Source: Candidatus Aminicenantota bacterium
GTDB taxonomy: Bacteria > Acidobacteriota > Aminicenantia > Aminicenantales > UBA4085
Reading direction: 5' to 3'
Length of the DNA: 6,913 nucleotides
NCBI GenBank assembly: GCA_003154255.1
Contig: PMCY01000107.1
Span: 1-6,913 of the forward strand
Under the pieces are notes generated by a model. That model did not search any database, was not told where the DNA came from, and saw nothing but the letters and a program-made list of their open reading frames with translations. Within the stretch, counting starts at the first letter, position 1. The number at the start of each line of letters is the position of its first letter. Position numbers and translations under genes: made by a program. Positions 1 through 6,336 of this stretch are shown here, piece by piece.

Positions 1-69
1 TGGGAGAGCCGCGGATACAGCAACAACGGGGACCATAGCGGCCCGATCTTCGAACCGAAGAAAAAATAG
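1..69 (+). CDS. C-terminal tail of an unidentified protein (5' end outside window)
   Basis: Frame 1 is open from the first base and ends at a TAG stop at 67-69. It gives 22 residues, WESRGYSNNG at the start and a lysine-rich end, EPKKK. The reading is hydrophilic, with no membrane segment or recognisable motif. It is called as a gene end because the frame is open from the edge and its stop lies just before a strong GC hairpin, which is where a convergent gene end is expected. The family cannot be identified from 22 residues, and a chance open frame of this length is possible. Confidence 0.5.
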   Translation, partial: WESRGYSNNGDHSGPIFEPKKK

Positions 70-75
70 TCGGCC

Positions 76-113
76 GCCCCGGCGGCGGAGGACGGTCAAT
101 TCGCCGCCGGGGC
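76..113. terminator. GC-rich hairpin between convergent genes, probable terminator
   Basis: A perfect 12-base inverted repeat has arms at 76-87 (GCCCCGGCGGCG) and 102-113, around a 14-base loop. It lies between the + strand stop at 69 and the tonB stop at 124. Read on the - strand, the stem is followed about 9 bases later by a run of six T (complement of 61-66), so it resembles an intrinsic terminator mainly for the tonB transcript. On the + strand no T-run follows. The stem is seen directly; the termination role is inferred. Confidence 0.55.
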
Positions 114-123
114 CGGTCTCGCT

Positions 124-840
124 TCAGGTCAGTTTGAACTTCACCGTCACCGTGAACAACACGCCTCGGGGGCGGCCGTTGATGACCATGGGCTCATAGA
201 TCCACTGCCGCACGGCGTCCAGGGCGGCCTGGTCGAGCAGGGGGATGGAGCGAAGGACGCGGGCGTTCCGCACCCGGCCGGAGGTGTCGGTCTCGGCTTC
301 GATGATGACCAGGCCTTCAATGCGCGCCTGGCGGGCGATTTCGGGGTAGAAGGGGTCGACGCGGCGGACAAGCGCGGGCGTCCGCACGCCTCCCGCAGCC
401 CGCATCGGCGCCTCCACGTCCCCGATCAGCACGTTCAGGATGGGTCCGACGACCCCGGACCATACGCCGCCCGGAACGCCCCCCTCGATCCCGCCTTCAA
501 TCCCGTCCGTTCCGTCGCCTGCCGCCGGCTCATCGGTTATGGCGTCGGGGATGGTCACGGGAGCGAGAAAGCGGCCGGTGTCGAAGGCCGCGGCCTGGAC
601 CGGCCTGATCCGGCTCCTGCGGCCCCCCGCGCGCCGGGCCGGCGGAGGAGGAGGCGGCGGCGCGGGAACCGTCAGGAAGGCGTCGACGATCTTATCCAGA
701 CGGGGCGGCATCCCCGTCTGGAGGAGGGGAAGAATGATTAGGAGGGCGGCGATCCCCATGTGAATAATCAGAGAGGCGGGGAACGCCCAAGCTCCGTTTC
801 CGAAGAACCGATCCCGAGGGAAGAGGCTGTCGTGGAACAT
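124..840 (-). CDS. TonB family energy transducer protein
   Basis: Proteins of this family sit in the inner membrane with ExbB/ExbD and pass proton-motive energy across the periplasm to outer-membrane receptors. From the chosen start the protein has 238 residues. There is a short cytoplasmic end, then one membrane helix at about 18-41. The helix carries Ser23-x-x-x-His27, the same spacing as Ser16/His20 in E. coli TonB, which contact ExbB/ExbD. A Pro-rich stretch with eight prolines between 59 and 67 follows, then a basic patch (69-79), a Gly-rich linker (about 113-132), and the TonB C-terminal domain at about 154-238. That domain shows DPFYPEIARQA, EGLVIIE, LDQAALDAVRQW and a beta-strand end. 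The ATG at 840 is preferred because AAAGGAG lies 6 bases upstream; an in-frame ATG at 861 adds 7 residues but has no good ribosome site. No exbB or exbD is adjacent. The fold is secure; the receptor partner is unknown. Confidence 0.9.
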   Translation of the reverse strand: MFHDSLFPRDRFFGNGAWAFPASLIIHMGIAALLIILPLLQTGMPPRLDKIVDAFLTVPAPPPPPPPARRAGGRRSRIRPVQAAAFDTGRFLAPVTIPDAITDEPAAGDGTDGIEGGIEGGVPGGVWSGVVGPILNVLIGDVEAPMRAAGGVRTPALVRRVDPFYPEIARQARIEGLVIIEAETDTSGRVRNARVLRSIPLLDQAALDAVRQWIYEPMVINGRPRGVLFTVTVKFKLT

Positions 841-919
841 CGCGGACTCCTTTCCCCTCATGAGAAACGCTGGCCCCCATGAGGATCATTTTGTCCTTTC
901 ACTAGGAATACAGACGGGC

Positions 920-938
920 GGCCCGGATATTCCCGGCC
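920..938. promoter_or_regulatory. Imperfect palindrome, possible operator
   Basis: The 19 bases from 920 to 938 read as a dyad around base 929: GGCC and GGA on the left mirror TCC and GGCC on the right, with single mismatches at the fifth and ninth pairs. It lies between divergent genes, upstream of the candidate synthase promoter, where a regulator could act on one or both genes. In GC-rich DNA such short dyads also occur by chance, and no second copy was noticed in the window. The symmetry is seen; the function is speculative. Confidence 0.2.
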
Positions 939-968
939 GGAGGTCCGCGGCCGGCCCGGTCCGGCCAT

Positions 969-1011
969 AAAAAAAAATATTGTACCCGGGGATTAATTAG
1001 GTCATTATATT
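969..1011 (+). promoter_or_regulatory. Candidate promoter with A-tract for the ketoacyl synthase gene
   Basis: Nine A bases (969-977) stand directly before a -35-like TTGTAC (980-985), where an UP element would sit. After 17 bases comes CATTAT (1003-1008, 4 of 6 to TATAAT). The overlapping TATATT (1006-1011) is a better -10 match (5 of 6), but at a long 20-base spacing. This is the most AT-rich stretch near the gene. Transcription would begin around 1015-1020, shortly before the ribosome site. The -35 match is weak, so the exact boxes are uncertain. Confidence 0.4.
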
Positions 1012-1039
1012 CGGTCCCTATTCATGGAGGCGCGAGAAC

Positions 1040-2122
1040 GTGAAACAACCTATCCATTCGGTCATCGTCGGGTCCGGCAGCTATATTCCGGAGCGCCGCG
1101 CGCCCAATGCGGACTTTTTAAACAACATCTTCTGTGACGCCGCGGGAGCGCAGCTGGCCAAATCCAACGAGGAGACCATCCGCAAGCTGCAGGAAATCAC
1201 CGGAATTTCGGAGCGGCGCTACGTGACCGACGATCTGGTGGCCTCGGACATCGCTTATTTCGCCGCCCGCGAGGCCTTGACGACCTCCGGCATCGATCCC
1301 GAGAGCCTCGATTATGTCATCGTCGCCCACAATTTCGGCGACGTCCGGGCGGACAACCGGCGCTCCGATCTGGTCCCCACCCTGGCCGCCCGCGTCAAGC
1401 ACAGGCTGGGCATCATCAATCCCCGGACGGTCGCCTACGATCTTCCTTTCGGCTGCCCGGGCTGGCTCCAAGGCGTCATTCAAGCCGACTATTTTCTGCG
1501 GTCCGGGGATTGCCGGCGGGCCATGGTGATCGGCGCCGAAACGCTGTCCCGGGTCTCCGATCCCCATGACCGGGACTCCATGATCTACTCCGACGGGGCC
1601 GGGGCCACGATCCTGGAAGCCGTTGAAGGCCCGGATCCCACCGGCATCCTCGCCCATGCGGTCCGATCCGATACGATCGACCATGCTTATCTGCTGTCGA
1701 TGGGGCTCTCGAATCACCCCCATCCGGATGACGAGACGCTTTATCTCAAAATGGACGGCCACAAGCTCTATGAATACGCTCTCAAGCACGTCCCCCCGGT
1801 CATCCGCGAATGCCTGGACAAGGCCGGCCTCTCCATCCGCGACATCCGCAAGGTTCTGATCCACCAGGCCAATGAGAAGATGGACGAGGCCATCCTGAAG
1901 CGGACGTTCAAGCTATGCGGTGTGGCCGAAGCGCCCGCCGGCGTTATGCCCATGACCATTTCATGGCTGGGGAACAGCTCCGTGGCCACGCTGCCCACAA
2001 TGTACGACCTCCTGGTCAAGGGCCGGCTCGAAGACCATGCCCTGACCCCCGGATCGGACATCCTGTTCGCCTCCGTCGGCGCGGGCATGAATATCAACGC
2101 CGTGGCCTATCGCCTCTCGTAG
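1040..2122 (+). CDS. 3-oxoacyl-ACP synthase III (KASIII/FabH-like) family protein
   Basis: This is a thiolase-fold condensing enzyme of 360 residues. FabH relatives join an acyl-CoA starter to malonyl-ACP in the cytoplasm. The catalytic triad is visible: Cys139 in PFGCPGW, His275 in LIHQAN and Asn312 in WLGNSSVATLP. The C-terminal glycine loop is FASVGAGMN (343-351). The start is GTG at 1040 with GGAGG 9 bases upstream; the nearby ATG at 1024 is out of frame. It differs from E. coli FabH (about 317 residues) in two ways. Roughly 20-25 extra residues lie near 28-52, before the ITGISERR motif. The cysteine sits in GCPG rather than the usual ACAG. From memory, this variant resembles a KASIII-like group common in Bacteroidota. 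No acyl carrier protein or other fatty-acid genes adjoin it, so it may make a special lipid or polyketide starter rather than serve as housekeeping FabH. The family is secure; the substrate is unknown. Confidence 0.9.
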   Translation: MKQPIHSVIVGSGSYIPERRAPNADFLNNIFCDAAGAQLAKSNEETIRKLQEITGISERRYVTDDLVASDIAYFAAREALTTSGIDPESLDYVIVAHNFGDVRADNRRSDLVPTLAARVKHRLGIINPRTVAYDLPFGCPGWLQGVIQADYFLRSGDCRRAMVIGAETLSRVSDPHDRDSMIYSDGAGATILEAVEGPDPTGILAHAVRSDTIDHAYLLSMGLSNHPHPDDETLYLKMDGHKLYEYALKHVPPVIRECLDKAGLSIRDIRKVLIHQANEKMDEAILKRTFKLCGVAEAPAGVMPMTISWLGNSSVATLPTMYDLLVKGRLEDHALTPGSDILFASVGAGMNINAVAYRLS

Positions 2123-2147
2123 CGGCAGGCGCGGGACGGCGGCGGCC

Positions 2148-4154
2148 CTATCTCTTCAGCCGGGGGAACTCCGTAATCCGGATATTCGTGCAGCCGTAGG
2201 GGATAAGCGTCAGATCCTCGAGCGGTTCGTCGGATTCGGCGGGCCCGGGAGCAAATTCGGCGGCCCAGCCGTGGGCCATCTTCCAGGCCTTGATCTTGCG
2301 GCCCTTGACCGCCGCGGCCATGCCGGCGCCTTCCTGCGAAAAGGGCTTTTCGCCCACCGGCCGTTCCTCGAACCGGAGGCCGGCCTCGGCGTTCTTCTCG
2401 TCAAGGAGAAGGCCGTAATTCCAGGGCGTCGCCGGACGGACTTCGAAGTCGCCGTGGGGAAGCTCGCGGTGGGGCTTGTCGGCGTTGATCCGGTTCCAGG
2501 TCTCGCCGATCTTGAGGGCATAGACCAGGGGGCCGCGCTCAATAGACACGGCTTCGTTGTAGCCGAGGCTCGTCTTGGAACGCATCGGGAAACGCACTGT
2601 AACTTCGACGGCGCCCTTCCATTCGCGCTCGATGCGGTGGAAGGTTCCGGGCTTCATGGCCTCTTCCCGCCCGCCGGCGACCCGGACGGCCGGGCCAGCG
2701 GCCCAGGCCGGAACGCGCAGGACGAGCGGGAAGCGGACCGGCTTATCGGGCTTGACGGTGATCTTCAGCGACTCCCGGAACGGGTAGTCCGTCTCCAGTA
2801 TCGCCGTGACGGGCACGCCATGGGCCTTGAAACGGGCCTCGGCGGGCGCGTAGGCCATGGCGGCCAAGCCTTCGTCGGGTGTCTTCATCCAAAGGTGGGC
2901 GGCGAACTTGGGCCAGCCCTGGTGCATGTTGGCCGTGCAGCACCCGAAATTCGGTTCGAGCCCGTAGATGTTGGATTCCGGGCCGTTGGTCGTCCACATA
3001 TAGTCGGGGTTGATCGTGCATTGGGCCTGGTTGACCTGCTGGTCATACTGGTGGGCCCACATCTCCGCGGTGAACGGCGCCGGCAGGGCGTTGAAAGCGA
3101 CCCGTTCCAGGCGATCCCCGAAAGCCGGGTCGCCGAAGACGGATAAAAGGATTTCCAGCGAATACATGAATTCGACGACCGCGCACAGTTCGGTCCCCTG
3201 GACCGGATTCTTTCCGGCCAGGCATTCGTCGCCGCTGAACATTCCCGTGACCTGGCCGTGATGGCGGTCCAGGATTTCAATCATGCGGGCGGGGAACGAA
3301 GGATCGGCTTCGCGGACGCCCAGGCGCCAGGCCAGGGCCGAACCCTTGGGGGCCATGCCGGTGTTGACCACGTGCTTGGCCCATTTCCACAAGCCGCGCC
3401 GCGGCGTGGGCACGGAGACGTCCTGGCCTTTATAGAAAGCGTCATAGTCGAAGCGCTGGGCGTGGATCTTGCGGCCTAGTTCCAGGAGCCAGGGCTCGCC
3501 GGTTTTTTCGTAGACATGGAAGACGGAGATCAGGCCTTCGAACCAGCGGTATTTTCCCCAATCGGCGAGCGGCGTCCGATCCAACCCGTCCAGCATGGCC
3601 CGCAGGCTTTTCCCGACCGCTTTCAGGACTCGTTCGTCGCCGGTCGCCTCATGGTACTGAACGAGCATTTTATTGGCCAGAAGAATGGCCCATAAGTCGT
3701 AGCGCTTGGTGACCGCGTCTTCGGGGTAGGGGCTGTACCAGCCGTCCGGCCGCTGCCGGGTGACGATGTGATCGATATATTTGGTGATCCGGGCCTTGAG
3801 AGGGGCGTCGTCGAGGGTCCAGGCCAAGGGGATGGCGCCGTCGAGCCAGTACGGGGCGCGTTCCCAGCCTTCGGCCTGGCCGCCGAACCATTGGCTTTGT
3901 CCCACGTCGGGCCAGAATTCGTCGAGATGGCCGCTCAGACCGTCGGCCTGGATGCGCAGCTGTCGTCTCAGCCAGCCCAGCGGCCGGATGGCGCCGAGCG
4001 GCAGGGGGCGGAATTTCGGTTCGGCCAGTCCGGGCGCCGAAGATGTGTTGACGGCCGGACCGGAAGAGTGGACCCGCGTTTTAGCGGGCAGCGCGGCGGC
4101 GGTCGCGCCGACGGCCATCGTGTTCAGGAATTCGCGGCGGTTCAGATGGGGCAT
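2148..4154 (-). CDS. GH127-like beta-L-arabinofuranosidase family protein (DUF1680), Tat-exported
   Basis: The protein has 668 residues from the ATG at 4154, chosen because GAGGAGGT lies 6 bases upstream and because it places a twin-arginine signal at the N-terminus (NRREFLNTM, residues 5-13, then a hydrophobic stretch to about 24, ALPA). An upstream in-frame ATG at 4190 would bury the signal. GH127 enzymes use a cysteine nucleophile in a zinc site made by one Glu and three Cys (HypBA1: E338, C340, C417, C418). The matching residues appear to be Glu322 and Cys324 in TELCAVVE, and Cys405-Cys406 in NFGCCTAN. The N-terminal part (about 50-430) fits the helical barrel, with beta-sandwich sequence after it; length is close to HypBA1. 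It probably acts in the periplasm or outside the cell on L-arabinofuranosides or related glycans. It lies 51 bases after the mini-RDD gene, probably co-transcribed, and converges on the synthase gene. The sugar specificity is not certain, since related families (such as GH146) share the fold. Confidence 0.88.
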   Translation of the reverse strand: MPHLNRREFLNTMAVGATAAALPAKTRVHSSGPAVNTSSAPGLAEPKFRPLPLGAIRPLGWLRRQLRIQADGLSGHLDEFWPDVGQSQWFGGQAEGWERAPYWLDGAIPLAWTLDDAPLKARITKYIDHIVTRQRPDGWYSPYPEDAVTKRYDLWAILLANKMLVQYHEATGDERVLKAVGKSLRAMLDGLDRTPLADWGKYRWFEGLISVFHVYEKTGEPWLLELGRKIHAQRFDYDAFYKGQDVSVPTPRRGLWKWAKHVVNTGMAPKGSALAWRLGVREADPSFPARMIEILDRHHGQVTGMFSGDECLAGKNPVQGTELCAVVEFMYSLEILLSVFGDPAFGDRLERVAFNALPAPFTAEMWAHQYDQQVNQAQCTINPDYMWTTNGPESNIYGLEPNFGCCTANMHQGWPKFAAHLWMKTPDEGLAAMAYAPAEARFKAHGVPVTAILETDYPFRESLKITVKPDKPVRFPLVLRVPAWAAGPAVRVAGGREEAMKPGTFHRIEREWKGAVEVTVRFPMRSKTSLGYNEAVSIERGPLVYALKIGETWNRINADKPHRELPHGDFEVRPATPWNYGLLLDEKNAEAGLRFEERPVGEKPFSQEGAGMAAAVKGRKIKAWKMAHGWAAEFAPGPAESDEPLEDLTLIPYGCTNIRITEFPRLKR

Positions 4155-4160
4155 GCGGGC

Positions 4161-4168
4161 ACCTCCTC
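4161..4168 (-). promoter_or_regulatory. Strong ribosome binding site fixing the glycosidase start
   Basis: On the - strand the bases read GAGGAGGT, an almost ideal anti-16S match, with 6 bases before the ATG at 4154. It selects the start 12 codons inside the longest open frame and so exposes the twin-arginine signal peptide. Confidence 0.8.
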
Positions 4169-4205
4169 GATCTTTCCGAGAAATTATCATACGGGAAAGT
4201 TCCGG

Positions 4206-4382
4206 TCAAACCGGGACGGAACGCGGTGCGACCGCGGCGCCCGAGATTTTGTCGTGCAGAGCGCGCCGATCCACGCCGAAAACCAGGAAGAATCCGATCA
4301 TACCGGTCAGGATGATTCCGGCGACGTCCACCAGGAATGCCGTCATTCGCCGGCCGAGTTCTGCCCGGTTGGATAGGGCCAT
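4206..4382 (-). CDS. Miniature RDD-family-like membrane protein, 58 residues
   Basis: A 58-residue frame runs from ATG at 4382 to TGA at 4206-4208, with AAGGAGG (4388-4394) 5 bases upstream. The N-terminus ends in GRRMTAFLVD, like helix 1 of RDD proteins (R-x-x-A-F-L-x-D; here Arg12 and Asp19). The C-terminus has DRRALHDKISGAAV (38-51), the conserved closing motif of RDD domains, with Asp44. Thus all three name-giving residues are kept, but only one membrane helix (about 15-36) lies between them, where a normal RDD domain of well over 100 residues has about three. RDD proteins are poorly characterised membrane proteins, with transport roles suggested for some. The gene stands 51 bases before the glycosidase on the same strand. 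It may be a natural minimal form, or the product of an in-frame internal deletion. The reading frame and ribosome site argue that it is expressed. Confidence 0.75.
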   Translation of the reverse strand: MALSNRAELGRRMTAFLVDVAGIILTGMIGFFLVFGVDRRALHDKISGAAVAPRSVPV

Positions 4383-4431
4383 GTCTCCCTCCTTGTCCTG
4401 CGACTGAACCAGATATCCTTTGGCCTTATTT

Positions 4432-4461
4432 ATTCTCTTTCGTCCGCCGGGCGAGAGTCAA
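4432..4461 (-). promoter_or_regulatory. Candidate promoter for the mini-RDD and glycosidase pair
   Basis: On the - strand TTGACT (4461-4456, 5 of 6 to the -35 consensus) is followed after 18 bases by GAGAAT (4437-4432, 4 of 6 to TATAAT) inside an A/T-rich stretch. Transcription would start near 4425 and leave a leader of about 40 bases before the ATG at 4382. Spacing and position fit a housekeeping-type promoter, though this phylum's sigma preferences are not known from the window. Confidence 0.4.
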
Positions 4462-4509
4462 GAACGGGCGGCCCGACTATCGTCCGGAAAAGAAGGGCGG
4501 CCGGCGCCG

Positions 4510-4536
4510 TTGATTTCCGTCCGGTCTTGGGATAAA
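4510..4536 (+). promoter_or_regulatory. Weak candidate promoter for the amidohydrolase gene
   Basis: TTGATT (4510-4515) and GATAAA (4531-4536, 4 of 6 to TATAAT) are separated by 15 bases, shorter than the ideal 17. They lie about 45 bases before the start codon. This is the best pair seen on this strand of the spacer, but it is weak. Confidence 0.25.
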
Positions 4537-4581
4537 ACGGACCCGTTCTATTTAAGGAGCTTGAATTCCGGGAGGCGGATC

Positions 4582-6336
4582 ATGAATCGAACCATGTCCT
4601 CGCACCGGCCGGATTGTCGTCGGCTGATCGGGATCCTGTTCGCCGGCCTGGCGGCGGTCCTTCTCGGAATGGCCTGCGGGGTCCGGACGGAACGCGCCGC
4701 GGATCTCGTCTTGACGAATGCCGCCGTTTACACGGCCGATGCCCAGGAGACGCGGGCCACAGCCGTGGCCGTGCGCGGCGGGACGATCGTCTACGTGGGC
4801 AGCGCGGCCGGGGCCGCCGTCCAAGTCGGGCCGGTCACGCGCATTCTGGACATGGGAGGCCGGCTGGTCCTGCCCGGTTTCATCGATAGCCACGCCCATC
4901 CGGTGAGCGCGGCAGGGGCTCTTTTTGGCGTCAACCTCCAGGGAGCGGGTTCGATCGAAGCCTATCAAAAAGCCGTCGCCGCTTTCGCCGGAACCCACCC
5001 CGGCGCTCCCGCGATCCGGGGCGCCGGCTGGAGCAACACGCTTTTCCCAAAAACCGGCCCGGATCGGGCTCTCCTGGATGCCATGGTCGGGGACATTCCC
5101 GTCGTCCTGTCCTCGGAAGACGGGCATTCCGTATGGGTCAATTCCATAGCCCTCGAGAGGGCCGGCATCACGGAGAAAACGCCTGCTCCGCCGGGCGGAG
5201 TCATCGAGCGGGATCCGCGGACCGGACGTCCCTTGGGAACCCTGCGCGAAAATGCCGCCTCGTTGGTCAGGGGCCTTATCCCGGGTTTCACCCAAAGGGA
5301 ACTTGAGCAGGGCTTGGAAGCCTACCAGGCCATGGCTTTGGGCCTGGGCATTACCACCGCCCACGATGCTTCTATCGAGGCCGGCGGCGACGAACCGGCT
5401 GCCTATCGGGCCTTGGAAAAAACCGGCCGCTTGAAAATGAGGTTCCGGGCTTCGCTCTACGTCGATCCGGCCCAAGGGCCTGAACAGGTCCGCGTCCTTG
5501 TCGCCGAACGGGCCAGGAACAAAGGCCCGTTGTTTCAAACCAATACGGCCAAGATTTTCATCGACGGTGTCATCGAAGGCGTGACCGCCTACCTCAAGGA
5601 GCCGTACGCGCATCGCCCCGGTTTCCGGGGCCGGCCGTTGTGGAAGCCCGACGCGCTGAAAACGATGTGCGCCGCCCTGGCCGGCCAGGGGTTTCAGCTT
5701 CATTTCCATGCCATCGGTGATGCCGCGGCCGCCCAAGCGCTCGACGCCGTTGATTTTGCCGAGACCTCCTCCGGCCGCCGCGACCAGCGGCCCCTCCTGA
5801 CGCACCTCCAACTGGTCGCCCCGGACGACATCCTGCGCTTCAAATATCTGGGCGCGGTCGCGCTGCCGCAGCCTTATTGGTTCATCAAGGATGATTATTA
5901 CTATAACCTGCAGGTTCCGTATCTCGGAAAAGAGCGGGCCGACCGTGAATATCCCATGGCCAGCTTTTTTGCGGCGGGCGTTCCGACCGCGTCCTCCAGC
6001 GACTTTCCGGTCACCGTCCCGCCGAATCCCCTGGAGGGCATCCGCGCCGGCGTGACTCGGCTCAAGCCGGGTGTCGACGATCCGCGGGAGATCCTTTGGC
6101 CCGAAGAAAGGGCCACGCTGGAACAGATGATCGCCAGCTTCACCCGTTGGGGAGCATACGCCAATTTTCTGGAAAGCGTCACCGGCTCCATCGAAACAGG
6201 AAAATCGGCCGATTTGATCGTCCTGGACCGCAATCTCTTCGAGATTCCGGTTGCAGACGTCGCCCGGGCCCGCGTTCTTCTGACTCTCTTCCAGGGGCGG
6301 ACAGTCTATCGCGATCCGTCATTCCGGCAGCCTTGA
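4582..6336 (+). CDS. YtcJ-like metal-dependent amidohydrolase, exported or lipid-anchored
   Basis: The protein has 584 residues from ATG 4582, with GGAGG 6 bases upstream. Arg13/Arg14 precede a hydrophobic stretch (15-31) ending in GMAC, so it has a signal peptide, possibly a lipoprotein one with Cys32 as the anchor. The lipobox is imperfect (Gly at -3, Met at -2). Next comes the amidohydrolase beta-sandwich start (DLVLTNAAVYTAD, 41-53) and the catalytic barrel. Metal-site motifs in order are His104 and His106 in IDSHAHP, Lys324 in AKIFIDG (position of the bridging carboxylated lysine), His376 in HFHAIGD, His408 in LTHLQL, and Asp474 in SSDFPV. The C-terminus returns to the sandwich with GKSADLIVLDRN (540-551). 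The order and spacing match the YtcJ/Amidohydro_3 group, whose known members hydrolyse N-formyl or other amide bonds. The natural substrate cannot be told from sequence. It is monocistronic here and converges on the radical SAM gene with 49 bases between. Confidence 0.88.
   Translation: MNRTMSSHRPDCRRLIGILFAGLAAVLLGMACGVRTERAADLVLTNAAVYTADAQETRATAVAVRGGTIVYVGSAAGAAVQVGPVTRILDMGGRLVLPGFIDSHAHPVSAAGALFGVNLQGAGSIEAYQKAVAAFAGTHPGAPAIRGAGWSNTLFPKTGPDRALLDAMVGDIPVVLSSEDGHSVWVNSIALERAGITEKTPAPPGGVIERDPRTGRPLGTLRENAASLVRGLIPGFTQRELEQGLEAYQAMALGLGITTAHDASIEAGGDEPAAYRALEKTGRLKMRFRASLYVDPAQGPEQVRVLVAERARNKGPLFQTNTAKIFIDGVIEGVTAYLKEPYAHRPGFRGRPLWKPDALKTMCAALAGQGFQLHFHAIGDAAAAQALDAVDFAETSSGRRDQRPLLTHLQLVAPDDILRFKYLGAVALPQPYWFIKDDYYYNLQVPYLGKERADREYPMASFFAAGVPTASSSDFPVTVPPNPLEGIRAGVTRLKPGVDDPREILWPEERATLEQMIASFTRWGAYANFLESVTGSIETGKSADLIVLDRNLFEIPVADVARARVLLTLFQGRTVYRDPSFRQP

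Larger units (their letters stand above)
841..1039. other. Divergent spacer between tonB and the ketoacyl synthase gene
   Basis: This 199-base spacer carries the 5' regions of both genes. From left to right it holds the tonB ribosome site (847-853), an imperfect dyad at 920-938 (GGCC-CGG-ATATTCC-CGGCC type, 8 of 9 pairs), a 7-base GC stem with arms 933-939 and 948-954, and an A9 tract at 969-977. An AT-rich stretch to about 1020 and the synthase ribosome site (1026-1030) follow. No clear promoter was found for tonB on the - strand. The two dyads overlap, so they cannot both form at once. Whether they bind a regulator is unknown. Confidence 0.5.
4383..4581. other. Divergent spacer between mini-RDD and amidohydrolase genes
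   Basis: This 199-base spacer contains the mini-RDD ribosome site (4388-4394), the - strand promoter candidate (4432-4461), a weaker + strand promoter candidate (4510-4536) and the amidohydrolase ribosome site (4571-4575). No convincing hairpin, repeat or riboswitch-like fold was noticed. The amidohydrolase frame is open back to 4420, but that extension has no ribosome site and would spoil the signal peptide, so it is treated as non-coding. Confidence 0.5.

Noticed and set aside
440..763. 107-codon + strand frame rich in Pro, Arg and Gly
   Set aside because: It is the complement of the tonB linker and proline block; the low-complexity composition explains it.
692..889. 65-codon - strand frame overlapping the tonB start, with a weak purine-rich site before its ATG
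   Set aside because: It is out of frame with tonB, shares most of its length with the tonB membrane segment and has no sensible protein character; a leader peptide role cannot be supported.
2123..2147. Terminator between the synthase and glycosidase genes
   Set aside because: The 25-base gap is GC-rich but shows no convincing inverted repeat and no T-run on either strand.
2271..3146. 291-codon + strand frame across the glycosidase gene
   Set aside because: It lies wholly antisense to the GH127-like gene, has no family motifs and arises from the high GC content at third codon positions.
3768..4407. Two overlapping + strand frames of about 200 codons
   Set aside because: Both cross the glycosidase N-terminus and the mini-RDD gene in antisense and show no domains or ribosome sites.
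4552..5811. 419-codon - strand frame across the amidohydrolase gene
   Set aside because: Antisense to a gene with clear catalytic motifs; low-complexity Gly/Arg/Asp composition and no recognisable domain.
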